64,000 nt of DNA from JAXLYE01 sp046351595 (GCA_046351595.1 JAXLYE010000009.1:434001-498000), one strand, 5' to 3'. Counted from the first letter of the stretch, positions 27,752 through 36,186 are shown. Notes: a model not told the origin generated them from the letters alone. Translations and numbers: made by a program.

Positions 27752-28786
27752 ATGAATGTGCGCGAGATCAACCTGCAAGAGCTGCTCGAGTTCCGTCCGC
27801 AGGAGGGCAAGCTCCTGCTGGGGCGGGACCGCATGCTGCTGTTCCGTCAGGACGCCTTCGCGAAGCTGCGGCGGATCATCCACGACCAGCTCGGTGAGCG
27901 CTTGAGCTGCGCGCTCCTGTCGCAGTTTGGTTATACCTGCGGCAAGGGAGACTTCGGGATCATCAAGGACACCTATTCCTGGGACACGGAGCTCGACGAG
28001 ATCGCGTCCGGCCCGGTGATGCACATGTGGGAGGGAATCGTCCATGTCGAGGTCAAGAACCTCGACTACGACCGCCGCGCGGGCCGCTTCGCCATGGCCG
28101 GAATCTGGAGGAACTCGTACGAGGCCGAGATCGCCCTCAAGGAGTTCGGTCCGTCTCAGCGCGCCTGCTGCCACACCCTGACCGGCTACGCGAGCGGCTG
28201 GGCATCGGCCTTCTTCGGGCAGGAGCTCATCGCCATCGAGCGGATGTGCGTTGGCAAGGGCGACCCGACCTGCCAGTTCGAGATCCGCCGCGCCGACGAG
28301 TGGGGGCCCGAGGCCGAGCCGTGGAAGCAGTCGCTGCGCGCCAGCTTCGACTCCGTGACGCGCGAGCAGGGAGCCATCATCGAGCGCCAGCGCGCCGAGC
28401 TGCGCGAGCTGGCCGCGCCCGTGGTCCAGATCTGGGACGGGATCCTGACGCTGTCCATCGTCGGCGGGCTCGATAACGAGCGCGCGGCCGCGATCACCGA
28501 GAGCCTGCTCGCCCGGGTCGTCGAGGCGCGCGCCCGCTTCGCGCTCCTGGACGTCACCGCCCTTGAGTCCGTGGACTCCGCGACCGCGGGCTACTTCGTG
28601 CGCATCGTCCGCGCGGTGCGGCTCCTTGGCGCCGAGTGCATCATCACCGGAATCCGCCCCGCCGTGGCCCAGAGCATCGTCGCGACCGGCGTCGAGCTCG
28701 CGCACATCACGACGCTGGCCAGCCTGCAGGACGGGCTGCGCCACTGCCTGGACCGCATGGGCGTGCGCTTCGCCGCCGCGCGCTGA
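27752..28786 (+). CDS. Second RsbR-like sensor: XylR_N + V4R + STAS (divergent paralogue)
   Basis: The protein has 344 residues with the same three-domain order as the divergent neighbour and high similarity throughout (LLEFRPQEGKLLLGRDRM, CHTLTGYASGWASAFFG, IERMCVGKGDPTCQFEI). The STAS segment reads SVDSATAGYF, so Ser replaces the Thr of RsbR at the main phosphosite. It may tune the same stressosome to another ligand. ATG 27752 has no strong ribosome site. It is flanked by two different 11-bp tandem repeat arrays. Confidence 0.88.
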   Translation: MNVREINLQELLEFRPQEGKLLLGRDRMLLFRQDAFAKLRRIIHDQLGERLSCALLSQFGYTCGKGDFGIIKDTYSWDTELDEIASGPVMHMWEGIVHVEVKNLDYDRRAGRFAMAGIWRNSYEAEIALKEFGPSQRACCHTLTGYASGWASAFFGQELIAIERMCVGKGDPTCQFEIRRADEWGPEAEPWKQSLRASFDSVTREQGAIIERQRAELRELAAPVVQIWDGILTLSIVGGLDNERAAAITESLLARVVEARARFALLDVTALESVDSATAGYFVRIVRAVRLLGAECIITGIRPAVAQSIVATGVELAHITTLASLQDGLRHCLDRMGVRFAAAR

Positions 28787-28795
28787 GCAGTCGCT

Positions 28796-28894
28796 GATCG
28801 CCCGGTGATCGCCCGGTGATCGCTCGGTGATCGCCCCCTGATCGGGCGCTGATCGGGCGCTGATCGGGCGCTGATCGGGCGCTGATGGGGCGGT
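28796..28894 (+). repeat. 11-bp tandem repeat, 9 copies, each with GAT(C/G)
   Basis: Units GATCGCCCGGT (2), GATCGCTCGGT, GATCGCCCCCT, GATCGGGCGCT (4) and GATGGGGCGGT run without gaps starting 10 nt after the sensor stop codon. The left half (GCCC) and right half (GGGC) are partly complementary, so the transcript could fold into a long imperfect hairpin acting as a terminator. Confidence 0.9.
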
Positions 28895-28973
28895 GACGCT
28901 GCCGCCGGCTGCGCGGCCTCTCGCTCGCGGGTTCCGCCGTGCTTGAATGCGGAATCCCGATTCTGGAGAGGAC

Positions 28974-29468
28974 ATGCGCACCCGCCGACTCACGAACCGA
29001 TCCCTGATGGTTTCACTGCTCTGCTCGGGGGCCCTGCTCCTCGTGCCTGCACCGGGCGAGCGGACTGCGCCCTCGCACGCCCGGGCCGCGCCGGATCCGA
29101 CGGCGGCGGTGCGCGCGGTGCTCGATGCACAGGTGGCGGCGTGGAACCGCGGCGATCTCGAGGGCTACATGGCCGGCTACGCGCAGTCGCCCGAGCTGAC
29201 CTTCTACGCCGGCGGCACCGTGACCGTTGGCTGGCAGCCGACGCTCGAGCGCTACCGCCGGCGCTACAAGGGCGAGGGGCGCGCCATGGGCCAGCTCTCC
29301 TTTCCCGAGCTCCACATCGAGCCGCTCGGCGAGCAGGCGGCGCTGGCGCGGGGCCGCTGGCGCCTCGAGTTCGCCGGGGGGAAGCCGAGCCAGGGCCTGT
29401 TCACGGTGCTGCTGAAGAAGGGGCGCGACGGGTTCCGCATCGTTCACGACCACTCGTCGTCGGAGTGA
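28974..29468 (+). CDS. Secreted SnoaL/NTF2-like (DUF4440-type) protein
   Basis: GGAGAGGAC precedes ATG 28974; 164 residues. A signal peptide (1-36, ending SHARA-APD) precedes a cone-shaped NTF2-like domain. Its hallmark opening is AVLDAQVAAWNRGDLEGYMAGYAQS, followed by LTFYAGGTVTVGW and a closing strand FRIVHDHSSS. Such domains often act as small-molecule pockets or lyase-like folds; no catalytic residues can be assigned. Periplasmic. Confidence 0.8.
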   Translation: MRTRRLTNRSLMVSLLCSGALLLVPAPGERTAPSHARAAPDPTAAVRAVLDAQVAAWNRGDLEGYMAGYAQSPELTFYAGGTVTVGWQPTLERYRRRYKGEGRAMGQLSFPELHIEPLGEQAALARGRWRLEFAGGKPSQGLFTVLLKKGRDGFRIVHDHSSSE

Positions 29469-29590
29469 CTGCGTGCGGGCGCCGCCCGGGTCCCTTGTCT
29501 TCGCCGCACGCAGCGAGCCGCCCACCTGGCGAAGGAGTCCGGGAACCTCGTCCGGGAAGCAGGTCCGGAACCAGACCCCGAAAAAGGCGT

Positions 29591-29635
29591 AGCCCGCAGC
29601 CACGGGGCCGGGCAAAGTGACGCCCGTTCTGGGCT
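29591..29635 (+). promoter_or_regulatory. Possible structured leader RNA before the Big2-like lipoprotein
   Basis: Nested pairing is possible: AGCCC (29591-29595) with GGGCT (29631-29635) encloses CGGGC (29609-29613) with GCCCG (29622-29626), loop AAAGTGAC. It is 40 nt before GTG 29676. I could not match it to a known riboswitch consensus. Confidence 0.25.
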
Positions 29636-29675
29636 GTCTCCTTTAGCCCTGCTGACGACGAAAAGGGAGGTTCCC

Positions 29676-31670
29676 GTGAGAGTCCGCTCTGTTTTCTGGT
29701 CCCGTCCTGTTGCCTGCGCCGGCCTGCTGGTGCTGCTGACCGCCCTCGGCTGCAGCCCCGCGCAGCCCGGGCAACCGCTGCCCGAGCCTTCGGCGGCCGC
29801 GAGCGAGCAGCCCGTCGAGCTGTCGCTGTCGCCGTCCAGCCCGACGCTGGCCTTCGACACGCCGCTGCGCTTCACCGTGCGCGGCCACTACGCCGACGGC
29901 AGCCGGCGCGACGTCTCGGCCCTGGCCGAGTGGCAGGTGACCGACGCGCAGGGCGCCGCCGTGATGCAGGCGCCGGCCGGCGTGGTCAGCGGCGGCAAGC
30001 CCGGGCGCTACACCGTCACCGCCCGCTACGGCAGCCAGCGGGTCTCGACCCAGATGCTCATCACCGCGGCGACGCTGACGTCGCTGTCGCTCAGCCCCAA
30101 GAACCCGACGATCGCCAAGGGCACGACGCAGGCGTTCACCGCGACCGGCACGTACTCCGACGGCAGCACGCAGGATCTGACCTCGTCGTCGACCTGGTCG
30201 ATCAGCGGCCTGATGGGCACCAGCGTCGCGGTGCTGGACTCGGTCGGCGTGGTCCTTGGGACCAACCCCGGCACCGTCAACATCACGGCCAAGAACAAGG
30301 GCTTCAGCGACTCGACGGTGCTGCGCGTGACGCCCGCGTACCTGACGTCGCTCAGCGTGACGCCGCAGAGCCCCAGCCTGACGCGCGGCAGCAGCCTGCA
30401 GCTCAAGGCCACGGGCACCTTCTCGGACGGCACCACGCAGGACCTGTCGCACCTGGTCAGCTGGTCCGTCACCGACCTCACCGGCACGCGCGTCGCCGCC
30501 ATCGACAGCGATGGGCTCTTGTTCGCGCGCTCGCTCGGCAGGGCGACGGTCGAGGCGGAGTACCTGTCCGAGGTCGGCAGCACCACGCTCGAGGTGCGCG
30601 CCGCGATGATGACCGGCCTGACCGTCACGCCCGACACCAGCACGCTGATCATCGGCGGCACCCAGCAGTACCAGGCCTTCGCCCGCTTCAGCGACGGCAG
30701 CCAGCAGGACGTCACCAAGCTGGCGACGTGGACCGCCGACCTCGTCGGCACCATCGCCTCGGTGAACGGCGACGGGCTGGTCACGGCCGCGGGCCTGGGC
30801 TCGACCAGCATCACCGCGCGCTACCTCGGTCGCAGCGACTCGGCCAACCTGAGCGTGACGCTGCGCTTCACCCCCGTTCCCAGCGGCGTCACCGGCTACC
30901 TGTGGGGCATCTGGGGCAGCGCCGCCAACGACCTGTGGACCGTCGGCGACGCCGGCATCATCCTGCGCTGGAACGGCACCGCCTGGAGCAAGGTCGCGAG
31001 CGGGACGACGCAGCCGCTGTTCGGCGTCTGGGGCACCTCCAGCACCAACGTCTACGCGGTCGGCGCCGCCTCGACGCTGCTGCGCTGGGACGGGACCTCG
31101 TGGAAGCCGGTGACCGTCCCGTCGGTGCCGGGCGTGCTCATGGCCATCTGGGGCAGCAGCGCCACCGACATCTGGACCGCGGGCAATGGCTCCTTCCTGC
31201 GCTGGAACGGCACGGCCTGGAGCACGGTCGCTGCGCCGCGCGCGCGGCAGGTCACCAGCATCTGGGGCAGCGCCGCCAATGATGTCTACGCGGTCACCGC
31301 CCCGGGCAGCCTGTTCCAGTGGGGCGGCGCTACCTGGCGCGAGGCTTCGCTGAGCGGCTACAGCAACTTCTGGGGCGTGCACGGCACCGGACCGAACGAC
31401 GTGTGGATCGTCGGCGACAGCAACATCCTGCACTGGGAGTCGCCGTACTGGCGCGCCTATGGCAGCGGCTCGATGCAGCTGGTGAACGTGCGCGCGACCA
31501 GCCTGACCGACGCGTGGGCCACCGCGAGCAACGGCGGCATCTACCACTGGGACGGCCGCTACTGGTCCTCGGCGGACAGCCCGTCGTCGCAGAACCTGCT
31601 CGGCCTCTGGACGGTCGGCGGCACGGTCTGGGCCACGGGCTGGAACGGGACGATCCTGCGCTACCCGTAG
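29676..31670 (+). CDS. Lipoprotein with Big2-type Ig-like repeats and a C-terminal beta-propeller-like region
   Basis: The protein has 664 residues. GGGAGGTTCCC precedes GTG 29676. The signal peptide ends in LTALGC (Cys26), a good lipobox. Four bacterial Ig-like (Big2) repeats follow from about 47 to 390, each with a consensus such as LSLSPKNPTIAKGTTQAFTATGTYSDGS. Residues 395-664 carry at least five repeats of the type GIWGSAANDLWTVGDAG...RWNGTAW, a propeller-like module common in Myxococcota surface proteins. No enzymatic motif is visible; adhesion or structural binding is likely. Confidence 0.85.
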   Translation: MRVRSVFWSRPVACAGLLVLLTALGCSPAQPGQPLPEPSAAASEQPVELSLSPSSPTLAFDTPLRFTVRGHYADGSRRDVSALAEWQVTDAQGAAVMQAPAGVVSGGKPGRYTVTARYGSQRVSTQMLITAATLTSLSLSPKNPTIAKGTTQAFTATGTYSDGSTQDLTSSSTWSISGLMGTSVAVLDSVGVVLGTNPGTVNITAKNKGFSDSTVLRVTPAYLTSLSVTPQSPSLTRGSSLQLKATGTFSDGTTQDLSHLVSWSVTDLTGTRVAAIDSDGLLFARSLGRATVEAEYLSEVGSTTLEVRAAMMTGLTVTPDTSTLIIGGTQQYQAFARFSDGSQQDVTKLATWTADLVGTIASVNGDGLVTAAGLGSTSITARYLGRSDSANLSVTLRFTPVPSGVTGYLWGIWGSAANDLWTVGDAGIILRWNGTAWSKVASGTTQPLFGVWGTSSTNVYAVGAASTLLRWDGTSWKPVTVPSVPGVLMAIWGSSATDIWTAGNGSFLRWNGTAWSTVAAPRARQVTSIWGSAANDVYAVTAPGSLFQWGGATWREASLSGYSNFWGVHGTGPNDVWIVGDSNILHWESPYWRAYGSGSMQLVNVRATSLTDAWATASNGGIYHWDGRYWSSADSPSSQNLLGLWTVGGTVWATGWNGTILRYP

Positions 31671-31704
31671 TCCGGACGCCCGCCTCCCGACTCCCGCCGC
31701 CCCC

Positions 31705-31733
31705 GCGACGAGCGCGCAGGTTTCGCTCGTCGC
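31705..31733. terminator. Hairpin between convergent genes
   Basis: GCGACGAGCG (31705-31714) pairs perfectly with CGCTCGTCGC (31724-31733) around a 9-nt loop. There is no T-tract. Its position between two convergent stop codons suggests a bidirectional terminator. Confidence 0.6.
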
Positions 31734-31763
31734 CTCCCTCCGTTCTGCGCCTCTCCTTCCGGT

Positions 31764-32924
31764 CTATTCCATCTGGCTCGAGACGATGGGATCCGCCTTG
31801 CCATCGACCCACGGCACATCCGGCCACCACCTCTCGCTCGGCGGCGGCGCGCTCGGCTCGACGCTCTGCCCGGGCCGGGGGATCACGACCTTCACGCCCG
31901 ACACCGCGGCCGCGGCCAGCACCCGCTCGATCGGCTCGGTCCAGGCGTGGTACGCGAGCGCGAAGGTGCCCCAGTGCACGGGCAGCAGCACGCGCCCGCG
32001 CAGCATCTGGTGCGCGATCACCGCCTGCTCCGGACCGATGTGCCAGTCCGGCCACGCGCTGCCGTACTGACCGACCTCGATCAGCGTCAGGTCGAAGGGC
32101 CCCAGGCGCTGCCCGATCTCGCGCATCGCCGGGAACAGGCCGGTGTCACCCGAGTAGTACACGCGGTGCGCGCTCCCGACGAGCGCGAAGCCCGCCCACA
32201 GCTTCGCGTCGTCATCGACCAGCATGCGCCCGGAGGCGTGCCGCGCCGGCGTGCAGACGATCTCGATGGCGCCGATCCGGGTCCGCTCCCACCAGTCCAG
32301 CTCGACGATGCGCGACTCCGGAATGCCCCAGTACGCGAGGTGCGCCCCGATTCCCAGCGGCACCACAAACTTCGTATCCCAGTCCTTCATCGCCCCGATC
32401 GTCCGGTAGTCCAGGTGATCGTAGTGATCGTGCGAGATCACCACCGCGTCGATGTGCGGCAGCGACCCCAGCGGAATCGGCGGCGTGAACCAGCGGCGCG
32501 GACCGATCCAGGGCAGGGGCGAGGCGCGCTCGCTCCAGATCGGATCCGTCAGCACGCGCTGCCCGTCGATCTCGATCAGCGTCGTCGAGTGCCCGAGCCA
32601 GGTGGCGCGCACGCCGGTCGCAGGCGGCTGCGCGAGCCGGCTCGCATCGACCGCGGCCACCGGCACCGGCTCGCGCGGTGAGGTGTAGGGGCTCGCGCCC
32701 CAGGCGCCCTTGATGCCGCGCCAGAGGTAGTTGCGCAGCGGCTGCGGGTTTGTGACGTGGCCGCCCTGCCAGCGCGGCGAGTGCTGCAGCCGCTCCTTGC
32801 GCGCGCCCTCGGTGCGGTGCCCGAACGCCCGCCACCCCTGCACCAGCGCCACCGCAATCAGGAAAAGGAGAGCCACGCCCAAGAGGCGCACAAGCCGGCG
32901 CAGCGCGCGACGCAGCCCGCTCAT
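31764..32924 (-). CDS. Membrane-anchored metallo-beta-lactamase-fold hydrolase (NAPE-PLD/UlaG-like)
   Basis: The protein has 386 residues. An N-terminal membrane helix (10-30) precedes an MBL domain with the metal motif SHDHYDHLD (HxHxDH), the later His in ARHASGRM, Asp in YYSGDTG and His in LPVHWGTF. The N-terminal HVTNPQPL and RWFTPPIPLG segments are typical of N-acylphosphatidylethanolamine phospholipase D-like enzymes, which cleave phosphodiesters of modified phospholipids. The catalytic part probably faces the periplasm. GAGG lies before ATG 32924. Confidence 0.87.
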   Translation of the reverse strand: MSGLRRALRRLVRLLGVALLFLIAVALVQGWRAFGHRTEGARKERLQHSPRWQGGHVTNPQPLRNYLWRGIKGAWGASPYTSPREPVPVAAVDASRLAQPPATGVRATWLGHSTTLIEIDGQRVLTDPIWSERASPLPWIGPRRWFTPPIPLGSLPHIDAVVISHDHYDHLDYRTIGAMKDWDTKFVVPLGIGAHLAYWGIPESRIVELDWWERTRIGAIEIVCTPARHASGRMLVDDDAKLWAGFALVGSAHRVYYSGDTGLFPAMREIGQRLGPFDLTLIEVGQYGSAWPDWHIGPEQAVIAHQMLRGRVLLPVHWGTFALAYHAWTEPIERVLAAAAVSGVKVVIPRPGQSVEPSAPPPSERWWPDVPWVDGKADPIVSSQME

Positions 32925-32978
32925 CGCCCGGCCTCATCGAGCGCGCTGCCCGATGTACCGCTTGCAGCAGGGCCCAGA

Positions 32979-33038
32979 GCACGACCCGAAGCACGACCCG
33001 AAGCACGACCCGAAGCACGACCCGAAGCACGACCCGAA
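32979..33038 (+). repeat. 12-bp tandem repeat, 5 copies
   Basis: GCACGACCCGAA is repeated five times exactly, followed by a partial copy. It lies in the gap between the MBL hydrolase and the endopeptidase-like gene, with an AT-richer stretch (33060-33118) after it. Confidence 0.9.
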
Positions 33039-33158
33039 GCACTACAAGAGAGGGAGGCAGCGCCGGTTGTCATTCCTGAAGAACTTGACAACTTTTGTAA
33101 GGATTGTCAAATCCGTCTAGCGCGACGCCGGCGTGCGGCAGCGGCGCGCGGATGCGGC

Positions 33159-33164
33159 TATGCT
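33159..33164 (+). promoter_or_regulatory. TATGCT -10-like element 7 nt before ATG 33172
   Basis: TATGCT followed by 7 nt lacking any Shine-Dalgarno and then ATG fits the leaderless pattern seen at other genes here. The AT-richer sequence upstream is compatible with a promoter. Confidence 0.45.
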
Positions 33165-33171
33165 AGCGGCG

Positions 33172-33237
33172 ATGGGGATGGTGATGCCGATGGCGATGGC
33201 GATACCGATGGCGATGGCGATGGCGATGTCGATGGAG
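33172..33237 (+). repeat. Hexanucleotide (GCGATG-type) microsatellite at the gene start
   Basis: Units of the form ATGGNG / ATGNCG, mostly GCGATG, repeat about eleven times with one ATA interruption. Every unit supplies an in-frame ATG. Unit gain or loss would change the N-terminal length without a frameshift. Confidence 0.8.
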
Positions 33238-33969
33238 CTCCGGCGCCGATCGGGCGGGCGGCGCACCGCGGCGGGACGGGCGGCGCTGGTGCTGTCGCTG
33301 CTGGCCGCGTGCTCGGAGGCGCAGGCCGTCGAGCCGGCGATCGCGCTGGGCAGCGGCACCTGCGGGCGGCTGCAGGGCGGGGTCGCGCTGCCGTGCAGCG
33401 GTCCGAACTTCGAGGCGTTCGCGCGCACCGCGTGCGCCACCGGCCGCAACTACCTGCACCCGCTGGTCCGCGACACCGTGCTCGACGCCTATCAGGCCGT
33501 GGCGGCGCAGCACCCCGCGCGCGCCTGGCAGTACGGAGAGACGGGTAAGAGGGCCGGCGGCCGGCTGTGGCCGCATCGCACGCACCAGAACGGCCTGGCC
33601 GCGGACTTCTTCATGCCGGTCGTCGACCCGCGCGGCGAGCCGGGGCGCGTCCCGATCTCGCTCTTCAACAAGCTCGGGTACGGGTTGGAGTTCGATCGCA
33701 AGGGGACGCTCGGGGGCCTGCGCATCGACTGGCGCGCTCTCGGTGATCACCTGCTGGCGCTCGAGGCCGCGGGGCGCGCGCGCGGCGTGCGCATCGAGCG
33801 CATCATCATCACCCCGGACTTCCACCACGCCCTGCTCGAAGGCGCGCCCGCGGTGAAGCGGCTGGCGCCGCTGTTCATGAAGCGCGAGGCGTGGGTCCGC
33901 CACGACGAGCACTACCACGTCGACTTCGAGATCCCCGCGGCGCTGCACAAAGACCTCTCCTGCCGTTAG
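33172..33969 (+). CDS. LAS-type murein endopeptidase-like protein (MepA-like fold), secreted
   Basis: The 265-residue protein begins with ten Met codons in its first 21 positions, encoded by a hexanucleotide repeat. A signal peptide (about 28-52) follows. The zinc motif H-x3-G-x3-D appears as HQNGLAADFF and the second as HDEHYHVDF (H-x-H), the arrangement of MepA and related LAS peptidases that cut D-Ala-meso-DAP bonds. Cysteines (GTCG, LPCSG, TACATG) suggest disulfides. Several of the Mets could serve as start. Confidence 0.75.
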   Translation: MGMVMPMAMAIPMAMAMAMSMELRRRSGGRRTAAGRAALVLSLLAACSEAQAVEPAIALGSGTCGRLQGGVALPCSGPNFEAFARTACATGRNYLHPLVRDTVLDAYQAVAAQHPARAWQYGETGKRAGGRLWPHRTHQNGLAADFFMPVVDPRGEPGRVPISLFNKLGYGLEFDRKGTLGGLRIDWRALGDHLLALEAAGRARGVRIERIIITPDFHHALLEGAPAVKRLAPLFMKREAWVRHDEHYHVDFEIPAALHKDLSCR

Positions 33970-34023
33970 ACCGGCGCGGTGGCGACCGGCGAGGGTCCGC
34001 CGTAGATGCCGCGCGCGCGACGC

Positions 34024-34932
34024 TCAGAACCCCACGCCGCTGCCCAGCACCAGCATCGGTGCGTAGACCTGCGGCAGCTGGCTGTCCACGTCCTTTGCGT
34101 TGCTGACCGGCAGGTAGCCGGCCGCGAACACGTCGGCGTCGAAGCCGTGCGTGCGCAGGAAGCGGACGCCCAGGCGCAGGCCCGCGGCCAGGTCGACGCG
34201 GCTGGCGCTGTCCACCTCCAGGGCCATCGGCACGCGCCCCTGCAGCGTCAGGCCCAGGACGCTCACAAGGGGTCCGATGTAGAAGGTCGTCGCCGCGCGC
34301 CGGCTCGCCTCGAACAAGAGCCCGACCTCGCCGCCGACGAGGTAGCGGACGGGCTGGGTGCCCTCGCCGACCGCGGTCGCGGAGCCGGCGGCGAACAGGC
34401 GCGCGTACACCGAGAGGTGATCGGCGCTCCGCGCGAACGACAGCGCGCCGCCGGTGGTCAGCGCCGCGCCGCCCGCCGTGCGGGTGATCCCTTCGAAGAG
34501 CTCGATGCGGTAGCGGCTGTGGCCGCGCTTGACCAGGCTCAGGGCCGCGCGCTGCACCACGCTGTAGCGCGACAGATCCTCGGACAGGTACACGGGGTCG
34601 CTGCCGAGGACCAGGCGCAGCGCCTCGGACAGGCGCTCGGCGAGATCGCTCGGGCCCTTCAGCGCGTACCGCACCGGCACCTGGTCATCGATGCGCGCGG
34701 TCAGGTAACGGACCCCGCCGGCCCGGAACAGATCGATGAGCAGGGTCCCCGAGCAGCCCTCGCCCACCAGCCTGTGCGAGCGGTGGTGCGCGAGCTCGGA
34801 CTCGACGAGGCGGCGCAGCCCCGCGGCCTCCTCATCGGAGCGTACGGAGACACACAGCGGCGTCTGCGCGCGCGCGGTCTGGATTCCCGCGCACAGCACC
34901 GCAAGAAGCACCAGCGCAGAGGTCGGCGACAT
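34024..34932 (-). CDS. Probable outer-membrane beta-barrel protein, unknown function
   Basis: The protein has 302 residues. A signal peptide (1-22, TARA-QTP) precedes an N-terminal alpha/beta region with two Cys (LCVSV, GEGCSG). The second half alternates polar and apolar residues in strand pairs and ends VLGSGVGF, with the terminal Phe usual for outer-membrane proteins. It follows the gene at 34954-36186 by 21 nt with GGAG before ATG, so they form a pair. The pair looks like two versions of one plan: cysteine-containing periplasmic domain plus barrel. No family is recognised. Confidence 0.7.
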   Translation of the reverse strand: MSPTSALVLLAVLCAGIQTARAQTPLCVSVRSDEEAAGLRRLVESELAHHRSHRLVGEGCSGTLLIDLFRAGGVRYLTARIDDQVPVRYALKGPSDLAERLSEALRLVLGSDPVYLSEDLSRYSVVQRAALSLVKRGHSRYRIELFEGITRTAGGAALTTGGALSFARSADHLSVYARLFAAGSATAVGEGTQPVRYLVGGEVGLLFEASRRAATTFYIGPLVSVLGLTLQGRVPMALEVDSASRVDLAAGLRLGVRFLRTHGFDADVFAAGYLPVSNAKDVDSQLPQVYAPMLVLGSGVGF

Positions 34933-34953
34933 GGTCGGGCTCCGCCACGGTTC

Positions 34954-36186
34954 CTAGAACATCACGCCGAGCTGCAGCGTGAACCCCGGCATCCAGGTCA
35001 GGACCTTGCTCAGTCGGTCCTCCTGGTTCACTACGTACGCGGGCAGGTGCAGCATCCCCTGGATCAGGAACTGCGCGCGGCTCGCCCGCATGAACTCCGT
35101 CCCGATCAGCAGATCCACGTCGAGGCCGCCGCTGAGCCAGGTCCTGCGGTCCGAGCTTGTGCGCTCTGTCTGCGGCAGCACCGTCGTCAGCCACTGCAGC
35201 CCGAAGGTGGTGCCGGCGCCGAGGTACATCGACATGATGCCGCGCGGGTTGGCGTAGCGCAGAAAGTGCAGGCTCATGCCGGCGTCGCCGCCGAGGTCGA
35301 TGTGGCCGCCGCTCGGGTTCTGCGCGATGCCGGTCTTGCTGGTGCCGATGTCGACGTTGCCGGTGACCTCCATGCCCCAGCTCTCGAACCGGCCGCGGTA
35401 GCCGAGCGCCAGGTTGACCGGGCTCCACACGCGGATCTCGGGGCTCACGCTGCCGTCGCCTTGGGCCGTCGGGAAGCGACCGCCGCGCAGGCCGGTGCCG
35501 AGCTTGAGCTCGAAGTGGTTGGTGCCGCGCACGCGCTGGCTCACGCGGCGGCTGTCCGCGCGCAGCACGGTGTCACGCAGCAGCGTCGCGCTGATCGGCC
35601 GCCCGTACAACAGCGCCAGCACCGCGCGCTCCGCGAACTGCGACAGCTCGTCCGGATACAGCTGATCGATCCGCTCCTCGCGGCCGGTGCCGGAGTAGCG
35701 CGCGAACGCGGTCCAGCCCTCGCTCAGCGGGTACAGCTCGACGTCGAAGCGCTCGTGACAGCCGCTCTGCACCGCGGTGTAGCCGCGCTCGTGGGTGATG
35801 AAGTGCTCGAGCAGGCGCTTCAGGTAGTCGACCGCCTCGAAGCCCACCGGGACGTTGGTGCTCGCCGAGCGCATCGCGACCGAGCCGCTGGTCGCGACGG
35901 CGCGGGCGCGGCCCGACTGAATCGCGCGCAGCTCCTCGATCCGACGCTGCTCCGGGGTCAGTCCGCTGAGATCACCCGACGAAGGGAGCGAGGGCGGCGC
36001 GGGCAGGGGAAGGGCTTCCGGGACCGCCTCGGGAACCACGCCGCGCGGGCGGGTGAAGGGCACGGGCGGCGCCGGCTCACGGATCTGGACCTGGACACAG
36101 ACCGTCTTGTTGGCGGCGCGCGCTTCCGCCGCACAGAGCAAAAGACCGAGGACGTTAAGCGAAACGAGCTTGGAATGTAGGCGCAT
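34954..36186 (-). CDS. Probable outer-membrane beta-barrel protein with Pro-rich N-terminal region
   Basis: The protein has 410 residues. A signal peptide (1-24, EARA-ANK) is followed by a segment rich in Pro (about 36-70), then a mixed domain with Cys (VQSGCHERFDVELYPL). A C-terminal barrel with strand pairs such as INLALGYRG-like NLALGYRGRFESWGMEVTG ends LQLGVMF with terminal Phe. It precedes its barrel partner in the same operon. AGGAGGAG lies directly before ATG 36186, but that site is embedded in an 8-bp hairpin. Function unknown. Confidence 0.7.
   Translation of the reverse strand: MRLHSKLVSLNVLGLLLCAAEARAANKTVCVQVQIREPAPPVPFTRPRGVVPEAVPEALPLPAPPSLPSSGDLSGLTPEQRRIEELRAIQSGRARAVATSGSVAMRSASTNVPVGFEAVDYLKRLLEHFITHERGYTAVQSGCHERFDVELYPLSEGWTAFARYSGTGREERIDQLYPDELSQFAERAVLALLYGRPISATLLRDTVLRADSRRVSQRVRGTNHFELKLGTGLRGGRFPTAQGDGSVSPEIRVWSPVNLALGYRGRFESWGMEVTGNVDIGTSKTGIAQNPSGGHIDLGGDAGMSLHFLRYANPRGIMSMYLGAGTTFGLQWLTTVLPQTERTSSDRRTWLSGGLDVDLLIGTEFMRASRAQFLIQGMLHLPAYVVNQEDRLSKVLTWMPGFTLQLGVMF

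Noticed and set aside
27360..28894. CRISPR array at the 11-bp repeats
   Set aside because: There are no unique spacers between units and no cas genes.
29575..29675. c-di-GMP (GEMM) riboswitch
   Set aside because: The GCAAA...GGGACGCAAAGCC core is absent; only a generic hairpin can be drawn.
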